A stretch of DNA of 12,737 bases. It comes from Candidatus Stygibacter frigidus (lineage in GTDB: Bacteria > Cloacimonadota > Cloacimonadia > Cloacimonadales > TCS61). The notes below the pieces were generated by a model. The model did no database searches and was not told where the DNA came from. It saw only the letters and a program-made list of their open reading frames with translations. The stretch is from assembly GCA_030765325.1 (NCBI GenBank), contig JAVCCT010000167.1, positions 1 to 12,737 on the forward strand, given 5' to 3'. The translations under genes and the position numbers were made by a program. Every line of letters starts with the position of its first letter. Positions within the stretch are counted from its first letter, which is position 1. This document shows positions 1 to 6,933 of this stretch, in pieces.

Positions 1-72
1 AAATTTCATAATGGCTTATCTGTTTGTGAAATAGGGCATTATAAAATCGATGATTTTACTTTCAAAAGGTAA
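1..72 (+). CDS. possible C-terminal end of an upstream gene (partial)
   Basis: The frame beginning at base 1 is open to a TAA at 70-72 and would encode 23 residues ending in IDDFTFKR. The other two plus-strand frames close within about 35 bases. A run this short stays open by chance fairly often, and no family can be recognised from it. The main support is that its stop codon sits in a small perfect hairpin (69-91) and that the gene-free region begins right after it. It could equally be non-coding. Confidence 0.3.
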   Translation, partial: KFHNGLSVCEIGHYKIDDFTFKR

Positions 73-91
73 CTATCCATATTTTAGTTAC
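69..91 (+). other. small perfect hairpin at the end of the leftmost open frame
   Basis: GTAACTA (69-75) and TAGTTAC (85-91) are perfect inverted copies around a 9-nt loop. The left arm contains the TAA stop of the possible upstream gene. No U-tract follows, so it is at best a weak terminator or a 3'-end stabiliser. A 7-bp AT-rich stem may also arise by chance. Confidence 0.25.
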
Positions 92-138
92 TTACAGCAA
101 GTAGGAAATATCAGTGAATAAGTCAGATGTGCACCGCT

Positions 139-156
139 AACGGTACTCCGGAAGTG
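139..156 (-). repeat. inverted partial copy of the intergenic repeat
   Basis: The 18 bases starting AACGGTACTCCGG match the reverse complement of 206-223 and of 358-375 at 17 positions; the first 13 are exact. The arm could pair with either downstream copy, giving two alternative stem-loops in RNA. Its function is unknown. Confidence 0.7.
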
Positions 157-179
157 GGGCGCAGATGACGATAGGGATT

Positions 180-246
180 GGGTAGTTAAACTGACGTCCA
201 GAAGTCACATCCGGAGTACCGTTCATAACTCCTGACTTGGCTGGGG
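180..246 (+). repeat. direct repeat copy 1
   Basis: This stretch recurs about 152 bp downstream at 331-398. A 34-bp core (197-230 versus 349-382) is identical. The flanks are about 70-90% identical with a single-base indel on the left. The core starts with TCCAGAAGTCACATCC. Its right part (206-223) is also the inverted partner of 139-156 (17 of 18 bases), so a transcript could fold this copy into a hairpin with the upstream arm. It may be an interspersed element, a duplication, or a decayed small mobile element. No target-site duplication or transposase is visible. Confidence 0.85.
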
Positions 247-330
247 AGGCGGGATTCAAAAATTGTAAAGGGTAAGGATAATAGGATTTGAACGTATTTC
301 GGGCAGGACTTCTGGGATCCGGCAGGGGGT

Positions 331-398
331 GGGTAAATTGAACTGTCATCCAGAAGTCACATCCGGAGTACCGTTCATAACTTCTGATTTGGCTGGGT
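331..398 (+). repeat. direct repeat copy 2
   Basis: This is the second copy of the repeat at 180-246 and shares the same identical 34-bp core. On the minus strand the first copy can be read as SGVMNGTPDVTSGRQF. The second copy, in the same phase, meets a stop after TSG. The shared DNA is therefore conserved at the nucleotide level and not as one continuous protein. Sequence just left of this copy (308-315, ACTTCTGG) is an inverted match to the start of the repeat core. Confidence 0.85.
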
Positions 399-465
399 GG
401 ATTTAAGCTGTCGTTCTTAGTCAATCTGGTGAGTACATCATCTTAATTCAGAACTAAGTTGGGAT

Positions 466-493
466 TTTTTACTTGCCAGAGTAAATGTATATT
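466..493 (+). promoter_or_regulatory. weak promoter candidate for the 531-5682 operon
   Basis: TATATT (488-493) is a fair -10 candidate 38 bp before the start codon. TTTTTA (466-471) lies 16 bp upstream but is a poor -35 match. Nothing better is visible between the repeats and the gene. This is a tentative call based on position. Confidence 0.2.
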
Positions 494-530
494 AGGAGTG
501 TGCAATCGGTATCTAAATGAAGGAAGAATA

Positions 531-2060
531 ATGAGAAGAGTATTATTGATATTGGTGCTGATAGCTTTGGGGGGTATGTTATACTCAACGAGCAATTTTG
601 AAAAATACTATGAGTCTATCCAGAAACGTCAAGACCTTTTTTGGGGAATTGGGGAAGCTGAAAGTCAGTCAGAAGCGAGTGAGATATGTCGAAATGAACT
701 GGCAAAATTCATCAGTACCTGGTATTTAGCAGAAATTGGTTTGGAGAAACAGATAAGTTATGGTAATCGAGATAAATATGAGAGGATGGTGAGAGTCTGG
801 CTGAGCACTATGATGGCAGACATTAATATAGAGCAGAGTAACGATAAAGATCATCAGGAAATATGGACAATCAGCAAGGCGAGCGTAAATGACTATTATG
901 ACAAAAAGATGGAGGACATCAAGCTCAATATCAATCGGGGCAGGCAGGCTTTGGAACTCAATAAGCTGGGTATATTTTTTCGCTGCTTCTATGAGGCAAT
1001 TGTGGAGATTGATCTGCTGGCAGGGAAGGAAGTAATAATAGATGATCAGGTGTGGGATGCTGATGCTTTGATCGCTGGTATCACCAAAGTCGTGGAAAAT
1101 ATGGGAATAAAGTTAGTGGGTAATAGTTATGAAGCCGGTAATAGAAGACTCATTTGGCAGGTACTTTATGAAAGACGTCCCGTGAACGATATCAGGCTGG
1201 GAATTCTTACTGGTGAAGATTATAAATATTATTCAATATCTGATCGATATTTGCAGATAGATCTATTCGGTTATCAATATGCAGAAATAGATAATATAAA
1301 TTTCAAGATCGATATTCAGGATAGTGCTACTCATGCCTGGGGCAAAGTAATTAACGAATTAAGCAACATAACAGGCATGAACGGATATGAAGCATATAGG
1401 ACTATCCCCTTGCGTAAAGTGGAATATGAAGAATCTAACTGGAAGGATGTGCGGCTGCCAGTAACCGATGACGAAGCTGAATTAGAGAACAGGCTCAGGG
1501 TAATACTGGCAAGTATAGAGACAGATAGTGGGTCTGACAGTGAGATATTTTCATCAGAACAGGTGCAGCAGCAATTCATTTGTCTGCAGCAAAAGCTGAA
1601 ACTTAGTAATATGGTAGTGGAACCCGGAGTGAAAAGATATGAATATGGTGATAGGAGTATGTGGCGCGGCTTTGACGTTCAGGTGCAATATGCCAGCGGT
1701 CTGCAGACTATGACGAATCTGGTATTGACTACTGATAGTGAGGATAAGATCAGTGGCGTGTGGCTGGGAATGAAACCTTTGGATTTCAGGCTGATAAATA
1801 GAAAGATTGAAAGTCAACCTGATACAAATAAATTATTATCCACGGTGGAATTGATCGAAGAGCAATATACTGAAGCGATATGCGGAGAGCAACTGACAAT
1901 TGATGGCTATCCTGAAAGCCCTTCTGACGGCTGGTATTGGGTTGAATTAGAGGATATTAATGTGGATGTTATGGAAAATGGAGTGGTTTATAATTACCGA
2001 TTGATCATATCTGGAGCAGAACGCAGTTGGGAATTTGATTTAAAAGGGATAAAGGATTAA
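531..2060 (+). CDS. secreted protein with LPP20-like N-terminal motif, function unknown
   Basis: A 509-residue protein. The ATG at 531 is chosen because AGGAAG (521-526) precedes it and because it places a signal-type N-terminus first: two Arg, then a hydrophobic run (residues 4-17) ending near LYS. An earlier in-frame start at 459 would add 24 residues that do not look like a leader. There is no lipobox Cys, so the product is probably released to the periplasm or kept by its hydrophobic segment. Residues 37-62 (WGIGEAESQSEA, then a helix ending in FIS) resemble the G-x-G-x-A-x-S-x-x-E-A pattern of LPP20-family proteins, and of the lipoprotein at 6934-7971. The remaining ~400 residues are acidic and mixed alpha/beta in character, with no recognised domain. 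The gene sits 7 nt before mutL and is probably co-transcribed with it, though no functional link to mismatch repair is apparent. The LPP20 relation is inferred by eye. Confidence 0.8.
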   Translation: MRRVLLILVLIALGGMLYSTSNFEKYYESIQKRQDLFWGIGEAESQSEASEICRNELAKFISTWYLAEIGLEKQISYGNRDKYERMVRVWLSTMMADINIEQSNDKDHQEIWTISKASVNDYYDKKMEDIKLNINRGRQALELNKLGIFFRCFYEAIVEIDLLAGKEVIIDDQVWDADALIAGITKVVENMGIKLVGNSYEAGNRRLIWQVLYERRPVNDIRLGILTGEDYKYYSISDRYLQIDLFGYQYAEIDNINFKIDIQDSATHAWGKVINELSNITGMNGYEAYRTIPLRKVEYEESNWKDVRLPVTDDEAELENRLRVILASIETDSGSDSEIFSSEQVQQQFICLQQKLKLSNMVVEPGVKRYEYGDRSMWRGFDVQVQYASGLQTMTNLVLTTDSEDKISGVWLGMKPLDFRLINRKIESQPDTNKLLSTVELIEEQYTEAICGEQLTIDGYPESPSDGWYWVELEDINVDVMENGVVYNYRLIISGAERSWEFDLKGIKD

Positions 2061-2067
2061 GATAATA

Positions 2068-3936
2068 ATGTCACGAGTGAAGATATTATCAGAAGAAGTA
2101 AGCAACCGGATAGCAGCGGGGGAAGTGATCGAGCGCCCTGCATCTGTGGTCAAAGAACTGGTGGAGAATTCATTGGATGCTGGAGCTGACGAGATCACCG
2201 TAATAATAGAAAATGGTGGTAAAAAACTTATCAAGGTAATTGATAATGGGATTGGCATGAGCGAAGATGATGCACTCACTGCCTTTGAAAGACACGCCAC
2301 CAGTAAGATAAGGACGGTGAGTGATATATTCAGCATTGCAACTTTGGGGTTCAGGGGTGAAGCTCTGCCCAGTATTTCCTCAGTGAGCCAAATGACTTTG
2401 ATCACGCGGGAAAAGGATAGTGAGATCGCTACTCAAGTTGATTTTAAGGGTGGCAAACTTACTAATATAAGCAAAGTTTCGGCAAATCCCGGGACTTCGA
2501 TCGAGATCAGGAACCTTTTTTCCAATGTGCCTGCCAGAAAGAAGTTCCTTAAAACTGATCCCGTGGAATATAAGCACATCCTGCAATATATCCATTATCA
2601 GTCACTTGTGCATTATAAGACGGGATTCATATTCATCGTAAATGGCAAGGAAAAGCTTAATTATCCGATTGCGGGGGATCAGGACGAGAGGATCCGGCTT
2701 GTGCTGGGTAAGAAGTTCTTTAGCAGCAACCGCATGAGTATAGATGAAAGCCGGGGCGGAATGAGACTTCATGGCTATATAAGCGGATTGGAAGAACCGG
2801 AAGCTATATATGATCAGCATTATATATTTGTGAATGGCAGATATATAAAGGACAGGATCATTTCTCATAGTATTAATAGTGCCTACGAACCCTTTATAAA
2901 GAAATTCCGTATGTTCCATCACGGTAAATTACCTCCCTATATTCTGTTTTTGGATATTGATCCAGCCTCAGTGGATTATAATGTCCATCCCGCCAAGCTG
3001 GAGATCAGATTTCGAGATTCAGGAACAGTGCATCAATTTATCAAGACAGTTCTAAGCAATAAACTGATGTCTTATGAAGAGGCAAAATATAGCGAGATCA
3101 AGCGGAAGCTGCAATCCACTGCTGCCCAGGAAGACGGCATCAGGGATTTTGAAAGCAGGATCTATAATCGTAAAGCGGATAAGCGGCGTTATGAGGAAGT
3201 GCGTAAAGACCTTTTGGACGTTTATCAGCCTGATATATTTAAGGGTGAACGCCGTGATGATGAGGAATTGCTGCATCAGATGCATGATGACAGCATCATG
3301 CGCAACCGGCGTGATATGCTGCCACAGGAAGAAGACATTGTTAATCCCTGGCAATTGCACCAGAGCTATATATTTGTGGCTACAGAAGATGGAGTGCTGG
3401 TGATCGATCAGCATGCTGCCCATGAAAGAGTGGTTTTTGAGAAGCTGATCCAAAGACTGCATGGTGCTCCCGCACAGAGCCAGAAATTGTTATTCCCGAT
3501 TGTGGTGGAACTTCCTCCCTTTATGCAGTTAACTGTCCCACAGCTTATTGAATCTAACCTGTCAGAATTTGAGAAAGTGGGTTTTGTGATCAAGACCTTC
3601 AGTAATAATTCCATAGTAATTGATGAAATCCCGGTGGAATTAGAGAACTGGGATGGGGGAGAGATATTCCTGGAGATATTACGGAATCTGGAAGATGAAT
3701 TGAGTGAGACAGAGGATTTCCGGGATGGTATGGCAAAATCAGTAGCCTGCAAATCAGCCATCAAAGCCGGCAGGAAAATGAGTCGTAAGGAGATGCTGGC
3801 ACTTATCAACGATCTATTTGCCTGTGAAGTGCCTTTCTTTTGTCCTCATGGCAGACCAGCGATCATTAAGCTAACCCTGACAGAATTTGAAAAGAGATTT
3901 AAACGCATTGAAACCAGAAGTCAAAAGAAAAGATAA
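2068..3936 (+). CDS. mutL: DNA mismatch repair protein MutL, endonuclease type
   Basis: A 622-residue MutL, the usual length. The N-terminal GHKL ATPase is intact: the helix with Glu30 and Asn34 (KELVENSLDAGA, 29-40), DNGIGM (59-64), ATSKI (77-81) and GFRGEAL (94-100). The transducer domain follows to about residue 330, then a charged linker rich in Arg, Lys and Asp. The C-terminal dimerisation domain has the metal-binding endonuclease motif DQHA-x2-E-x4-E (447-458), the ACKSAIKA motif (560-567) and CPHGRP (592-597). By family knowledge these mark a latent nicking endonuclease, as in bacteria without MutH; MutL links MutS recognition to strand incision. AAAGGA (2051-2056) lies 11 nt before the ATG. 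The stop codon overlaps the proposed miaA start by one base, suggesting coupled translation. Confidence 0.97.
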   Translation: MSRVKILSEEVSNRIAAGEVIERPASVVKELVENSLDAGADEITVIIENGGKKLIKVIDNGIGMSEDDALTAFERHATSKIRTVSDIFSIATLGFRGEALPSISSVSQMTLITREKDSEIATQVDFKGGKLTNISKVSANPGTSIEIRNLFSNVPARKKFLKTDPVEYKHILQYIHYQSLVHYKTGFIFIVNGKEKLNYPIAGDQDERIRLVLGKKFFSSNRMSIDESRGGMRLHGYISGLEEPEAIYDQHYIFVNGRYIKDRIISHSINSAYEPFIKKFRMFHHGKLPPYILFLDIDPASVDYNVHPAKLEIRFRDSGTVHQFIKTVLSNKLMSYEEAKYSEIKRKLQSTAAQEDGIRDFESRIYNRKADKRRYEEVRKDLLDVYQPDIFKGERRDDEELLHQMHDDSIMRNRRDMLPQEEDIVNPWQLHQSYIFVATEDGVLVIDQHAAHERVVFEKLIQRLHGAPAQSQKLLFPIVVELPPFMQLTVPQLIESNLSEFEKVGFVIKTFSNNSIVIDEIPVELENWDGGEIFLEILRNLEDELSETEDFRDGMAKSVACKSAIKAGRKMSRKEMLALINDLFACEVPFFCPHGRPAIIKLTLTEFEKRFKRIETRSQKKR

Positions 3937-4847
3937 TTATTATACAGGGTGCCACCGGGATTGGGAAAAGTCATTTAACCGAAAAACTGGCTGAGGAATT
4001 TGGAGCAGAGATCATTTCAGCAGATTCACGCCAGGTATATCGATACCTTGATATTGGCACTGCTAAGCCGGATAAAGCCACCCAGGAAAAGATTGGCTAT
4101 CATTTAATCGATATAGTAAACCCTGATGAAATATATAATGCCGGGCTATTCTGCCAGGATGCCTGGGAAGCGGTGGACTCAATAATTAATAAGAAAAAAA
4201 TCCCTTTTATGGCTGGTGGGACAGGTTTCTATATTTCGGCATTCCTGAAGGGACTGGCAGCGATCCCAGAGATCACAGATACTGCCCGTGACAAAGTTAG
4301 GGAAATGCTGCTATTCAAAAGTAATGATGAGATATTTTCCTATTTGATGGAAGTTGATCCAGAGGCTGGGAAAAAGATAGAGATGAATGATCAGCATAGA
4401 ATTCAAAGGGCATTAGAGGTATTTGAAACTACTGGAAAGCCAATTTCCTGGTTTTGGTCACATCCGATAAAAAAAAATGATCTGGAAGTCCTGAATGTCC
4501 TGCTGATGCGGGATAGGGCAGAACTCTATAAACGTATAAATAAACGCATTGATTATATGCTGACAAATGGTCTGATTGAAGAAATCAGGTCATTATTGCA
4601 AAACGGCTATCATGAGGGCGATCCAGGTATGGTGTCGGTTGGATATAGAGAATTTTATCCCTGGCTGAGAGGAGAAATAAATTATTCTGAAGCAGTCGAA
4701 TTTGCTAAGCAGCATTCCCGGAATTATGCCAAAAGACAATTGACATGGTATAGAAAACAAGATTTTGATTTGACAATCTCAATGGAAGACATTAATATAT
4801 ATAATATAAAAGAAGAAATAGCCAGGTTTCTGGGAAAAGGAGAATAA
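3936..4847 (+). CDS. miaA: tRNA dimethylallyltransferase MiaA (non-canonical start)
   Basis: MiaA transfers a dimethylallyl group from DMAPP to N6 of A37 in tRNAs that read UNN codons. From 3936 the frame gives 303 residues, the normal family length. The P-loop GATGIGKS (5-12), ISADSRQVY, DIGTAKP, GGTGFY, DQHRIQRALEVFETTGKP and the C-terminal SVGYREFYPWL and RNYAKRQLTWYRK motifs are all present in one unbroken frame. The frame is closed upstream by TGA at 3909-3911, and between that stop and the P-loop there is no ATG, GTG or TTG. The first common start codon (GTG, 4173) would remove the P-loop and the substrate-binding loop. The ATT at 3936 overlaps the mutL TAA as TAATT, the position where a TAATG junction would normally be, with purine-rich sequence upstream. 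ATT initiation, or an ATG lost by mutation or sequencing error, are the main options. Confidence 0.93.
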   Translation: MIIQGATGIGKSHLTEKLAEEFGAEIISADSRQVYRYLDIGTAKPDKATQEKIGYHLIDIVNPDEIYNAGLFCQDAWEAVDSIINKKKIPFMAGGTGFYISAFLKGLAAIPEITDTARDKVREMLLFKSNDEIFSYLMEVDPEAGKKIEMNDQHRIQRALEVFETTGKPISWFWSHPIKKNDLEVLNVLLMRDRAELYKRINKRIDYMLTNGLIEEIRSLLQNGYHEGDPGMVSVGYREFYPWLRGEINYSEAVEFAKQHSRNYAKRQLTWYRKQDFDLTISMEDINIYNIKEEIARFLGKGE

Positions 4848-4848
4848 G

Positions 4849-5682
4849 TTGGTTGCGATTGTAAATGGTATCAGGATCACAAAAGAGCAATTGAGAAAAG
4901 AGAAATACTTTGTCAGCCTTAGGGATGTTGATCTTGATCAGGAAGGAATATTCAAGCAGGCGTTAAGGAACTTAATTGATGCCGCTATCATTTTAGAACA
5001 ATCCCAAAAAGAGCTTTTGGACGTGAAAGAATGTGAAATTGATGAAGCATTGGTTGACTTCCTTTCATATTTCTCTTGTGAAGAAAATTATAAAAACAAA
5101 TTGGAAGAAATCGCGATTACAGAAGATGAATTACGAGAGCGTCTGGAACAGCACGTGAGAGTAGGTAAATTCCTGGCAGGCAAGTTTGAATGCAAGGATA
5201 ATGCCTGTGAAGAAAGACTATATCGCTTTTTTGAGTCTAATCGTGAATTATTTACCTCTGATGTAAAAATAAGATTAAGCCATATATTGATCAAGGGAGA
5301 CTGCGAAGAAGCCAGGCAATGTGCGCAAGGAATTAAAGAAAAGCTGCATTCTCCGGAAGATTTTGAAAGAATAGCAGCAACCGTTTCTAAATGCCCCAGC
5401 AGCAGCCAATATGGTGATCTGGGTTATCTGCTTCCGGGAGAATTGATCCCTGAGCTTGATGAGGTTGCCTTTAAAATGAAACCAGGTGAGATAAGTGATG
5501 TGATCAAGACTTCTTTTGGATTTCATATATTACTGCTTACGGAATTAATCCCTGGTAAAAAGCTTGAATTTGATGAGGTGAGAGAATTTTTGAGTGACTA
5601 TCATCAGAATGCCATGATGGAAATGAATGTTGAGAAATATTTGAATGAATTAAGAAAGAAAGCCGATATCAAGATACTATAA
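4849..5682 (+). CDS. parvulin-type peptidyl-prolyl cis-trans isomerase (SurA/PpiC-like)
   Basis: A 277-residue protein. The TTG start is supported by AAAGGAG (4836-4842) six bases upstream; the miaA stop lies one base before it. Residues 1-130 are a helical SurA-N-like chaperone region. Residues ~139-235 are a rotamase (parvulin) domain with RLSHILIK (His145), SKCPSSSQYGDLGYL (Cys182), the LDEVAFKMKPGEISDVI stretch and FGFHILLL (His226). The family isomerises X-Pro bonds and assists folding. There is no signal peptide and the protein has several scattered Cys residues, so it may act in the cytoplasm, or it may be anchored in a way not visible here. It is the last gene of the operon and a strong terminator follows 21 nt after the stop. 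Cellular clients cannot be inferred. Confidence 0.9.
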   Translation: MVAIVNGIRITKEQLRKEKYFVSLRDVDLDQEGIFKQALRNLIDAAIILEQSQKELLDVKECEIDEALVDFLSYFSCEENYKNKLEEIAITEDELRERLEQHVRVGKFLAGKFECKDNACEERLYRFFESNRELFTSDVKIRLSHILIKGDCEEARQCAQGIKEKLHSPEDFERIAATVSKCPSSSQYGDLGYLLPGELIPELDEVAFKMKPGEISDVIKTSFGFHILLLTELIPGKKLEFDEVREFLSDYHQNAMMEMNVEKYLNELRKKADIKIL

Positions 5683-5703
5683 AAAAAAATATATCATAAA
5701 GAT

Positions 5704-5744
5704 TCCCCTTTTTCCTTTACAAATGGAAGAAGGGGATTTTTTTT
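5704..5744 (+). terminator. rho-independent terminator after the prolyl isomerase gene
   Basis: A 12-bp stem (5704-5715 with 5725-5736; one T-G pair) with C4/G4 at its base and a 9-nt loop is followed by eight T residues (5737-5744). It ends the 531-5682 operon and separates it from the pdxJ-like gene. Confidence 0.93.
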
Positions 5745-5773
5745 AATACCAGTAATGGTGGGAGATAATATAT

Positions 5774-6478
5774 ATGAGAAAATTATGTGTTAAATTAGAC
5801 AGGATAGCAGGATTAAGGCAATTGAGAGATTCATTAGAGCCTGATCCCGTGGCAGCTGCAGTGGTCTGTGAACTTAATGGTGCTGATAGCGTATCAGTTC
5901 GCTTAACATCCGAGCAATCCTCGATACAACCCCGGGATATCAAGCTGCTCAGGCAAATGGTGCAGACTCAATTAAACCTGGAAATACCCAACAGGCAGGA
6001 TTACCTTACTATGGCGCTGAAGTATAAACCAGATATGCTGACCATTATTCCCGCTTACAAGGATGGAAGTGTGATGCATAATGGTATCAAGATCAATCGC
6101 AATCTGCAGGAAACAGTGGATGAATTGAGAAAGAGCGGCATGAATATCTGTCTGCTTCTTGATCCCGATCCTATGCAGATCAAGCAGGCAATTAAGCTGG
6201 ATATTCAGGCAATTGAAATTTGCATTGGTAATTATGCTCTATTAAAAGACAAAACTGAAATCAGCAAAGAGCTTATTAATATCAGAAAGTCTGCTGAATT
6301 GATCCATCAATCACAATTTACATGTGCTGTAGGGCATGGACTTGATTATCAGAATATCAAAGAACTGGTGAAGATAAATGAGATCAGGGAATTCAGAATA
6401 GGTTACGCTTTGATTGCCAGATCAATATTTACGGGATTAGATAAGGCAATTAGAGATCTAAGAAAGATGATCGATTAA
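5774..6478 (+). CDS. pdxJ: PdxJ-fold protein (pyridoxine 5'-phosphate synthase family) with altered active site
   Basis: A 234-residue protein, near the usual PdxJ length, with GGGAG (5760-5764) before the ATG. The alignment with E. coli PdxJ (recalled, not computed) is clear along the whole TIM barrel: PDPVAAA, GADSVSVRL, LNLEIP, AIEICIGNYA, AVGHGLDYQN, IGYALIARSIFTGL. PdxJ condenses deoxyxylulose 5-phosphate with aminoacetone phosphate to make vitamin B6. Glu70, Glu in AIEI, the GHG histidine and Arg18 are kept. However, Asn9, His12, His45, Arg47, His52, the phosphate-loop Thr near 102 and the IGH histidine of E. coli are replaced by Lys7, Arg10, Arg43, Thr45, Ser50, a non-Thr residue and Tyr. 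The signature HLREDRRHI becomes RLTSEQSSI. The reaction may therefore be lost or changed. The gene stands alone between two terminators, with no pdxA neighbour. Confidence 0.85.
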   Translation: MRKLCVKLDRIAGLRQLRDSLEPDPVAAAVVCELNGADSVSVRLTSEQSSIQPRDIKLLRQMVQTQLNLEIPNRQDYLTMALKYKPDMLTIIPAYKDGSVMHNGIKINRNLQETVDELRKSGMNICLLLDPDPMQIKQAIKLDIQAIEICIGNYALLKDKTEISKELINIRKSAELIHQSQFTCAVGHGLDYQNIKELVKINEIREFRIGYALIARSIFTGLDKAIRDLRKMID

Positions 6479-6480
6479 TA

Positions 6481-6510
6481 AAAAAAGGGCAGATTGATCT
6501 GCCCTTTTTT
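6481..6510. terminator. bidirectional terminator between converging genes
   Basis: A 13-bp perfect inverted repeat (AAAAAAGGGCAGA, 4-nt loop, TCTGCCCTTTTTT) lies between the stop of the pdxJ-like gene (plus) and the stop of yjbQ (minus). It gives a GC stem with a T-tract on either strand, so it should end both units. Confidence 0.95.
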
Positions 6511-6515
6511 AATAT

Positions 6516-6932
6516 CTAATCACCAATAATTTTTACGAGTAGTCGTTTTTTCCTTTTACCATCAAACTCACCATAAAATATCTGTTCCCAGGGTCCAAAA
6601 TCAAGTTTGCCTTCTGTGATAGCCACCACCACTTCTCTACCCATAATAGTGCGTTTAAGATGAGCATCAGCATTATCTTCAAAGCCATTATGAGCGTACT
6701 GGGAATAGGGCTTTTCTGGAGCAAGCTTTTCCAGCCACTTTTCAAAATCAGCATGCAGTCCACTTTCATCATCATTAATGAACACACTTGCAGTGATATG
6801 CATGGCATTAACCAGGCATAATCCTTCTTTGATACCGCTTTCCAGTAGACAGGTATTTACATCAGGTGTGATATTGATCAGCATTCGTCTTTGAGGTATA
6901 TTGAACCAGAGTTCTTTTCTGTATGATTTCAT
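6516..6932 (-). CDS. yjbQ: YjbQ family protein (UPF0047, secondary thiamine-phosphate synthase type)
   Basis: A 138-residue protein, the standard length for the family. The conserved blocks are visible: NAMHITASVFIND (His45), LEKLAP (67-72), the stretch leading to DNADAHLKR (His91), GREVVVAITEGKLDFGPWEQI and GEFDGKR near the C-terminus. In the family the histidines form a metal-like pocket. E. coli YjbQ has weak thiamine-phosphate synthase activity, but the physiological role is not settled. The family-typical HTTAG and INE are varied here to HITAS and IND. The start is one base after the stop of the upstream LPP20 gene, with GAGG in the overlap region, so it is the last gene of the lipoprotein operon. 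There is no thiamine gene nearby. Confidence 0.92.
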   Translation of the reverse strand: MKSYRKELWFNIPQRRMLINITPDVNTCLLESGIKEGLCLVNAMHITASVFINDDESGLHADFEKWLEKLAPEKPYSQYAHNGFEDNADAHLKRTIMGREVVVAITEGKLDFGPWEQIFYGEFDGKRKKRLLVKIIGD

Positions 6933-6933
6933 C

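Larger units (their letters stand above)
73..530. other. gene-free region of about 460 bp with repeats
   Basis: No convincing gene is seen on either strand. The longest minus-strand frame (424 down to 137) crosses both repeat copies in different reading frames. Its peptide is rich in Pro, Ser and Tyr and shows no recognisable domain, so it is read as non-coding. The region contains the direct repeats at 180-246 and 331-398 and an inverted partial copy at 139-156. It presumably carries the promoter of the 531-5682 operon near its right end. Confidence 0.7.

Noticed and set aside
137..424. 95-residue minus-strand reading frame across the intergenic repeats
   Set aside because: The two repeat copies are read in different frames, there is no recognisable domain, and the conserved unit is the DNA itself, with a stop in the equivalent frame of copy 2.
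416..458. Inverted repeat CTTAGT (416-421) with ACTAAG (453-458) upstream of the first operon
   Set aside because: A 6-bp stem with a loop of about 31 nt is too weak to claim as an operator or hairpin.
2602..3809. Several long frames within mutL on both strands
   Set aside because: All lie antisense or out of frame to a complete MutL with every expected motif; they have no ribosome-binding sites or domains of their own.
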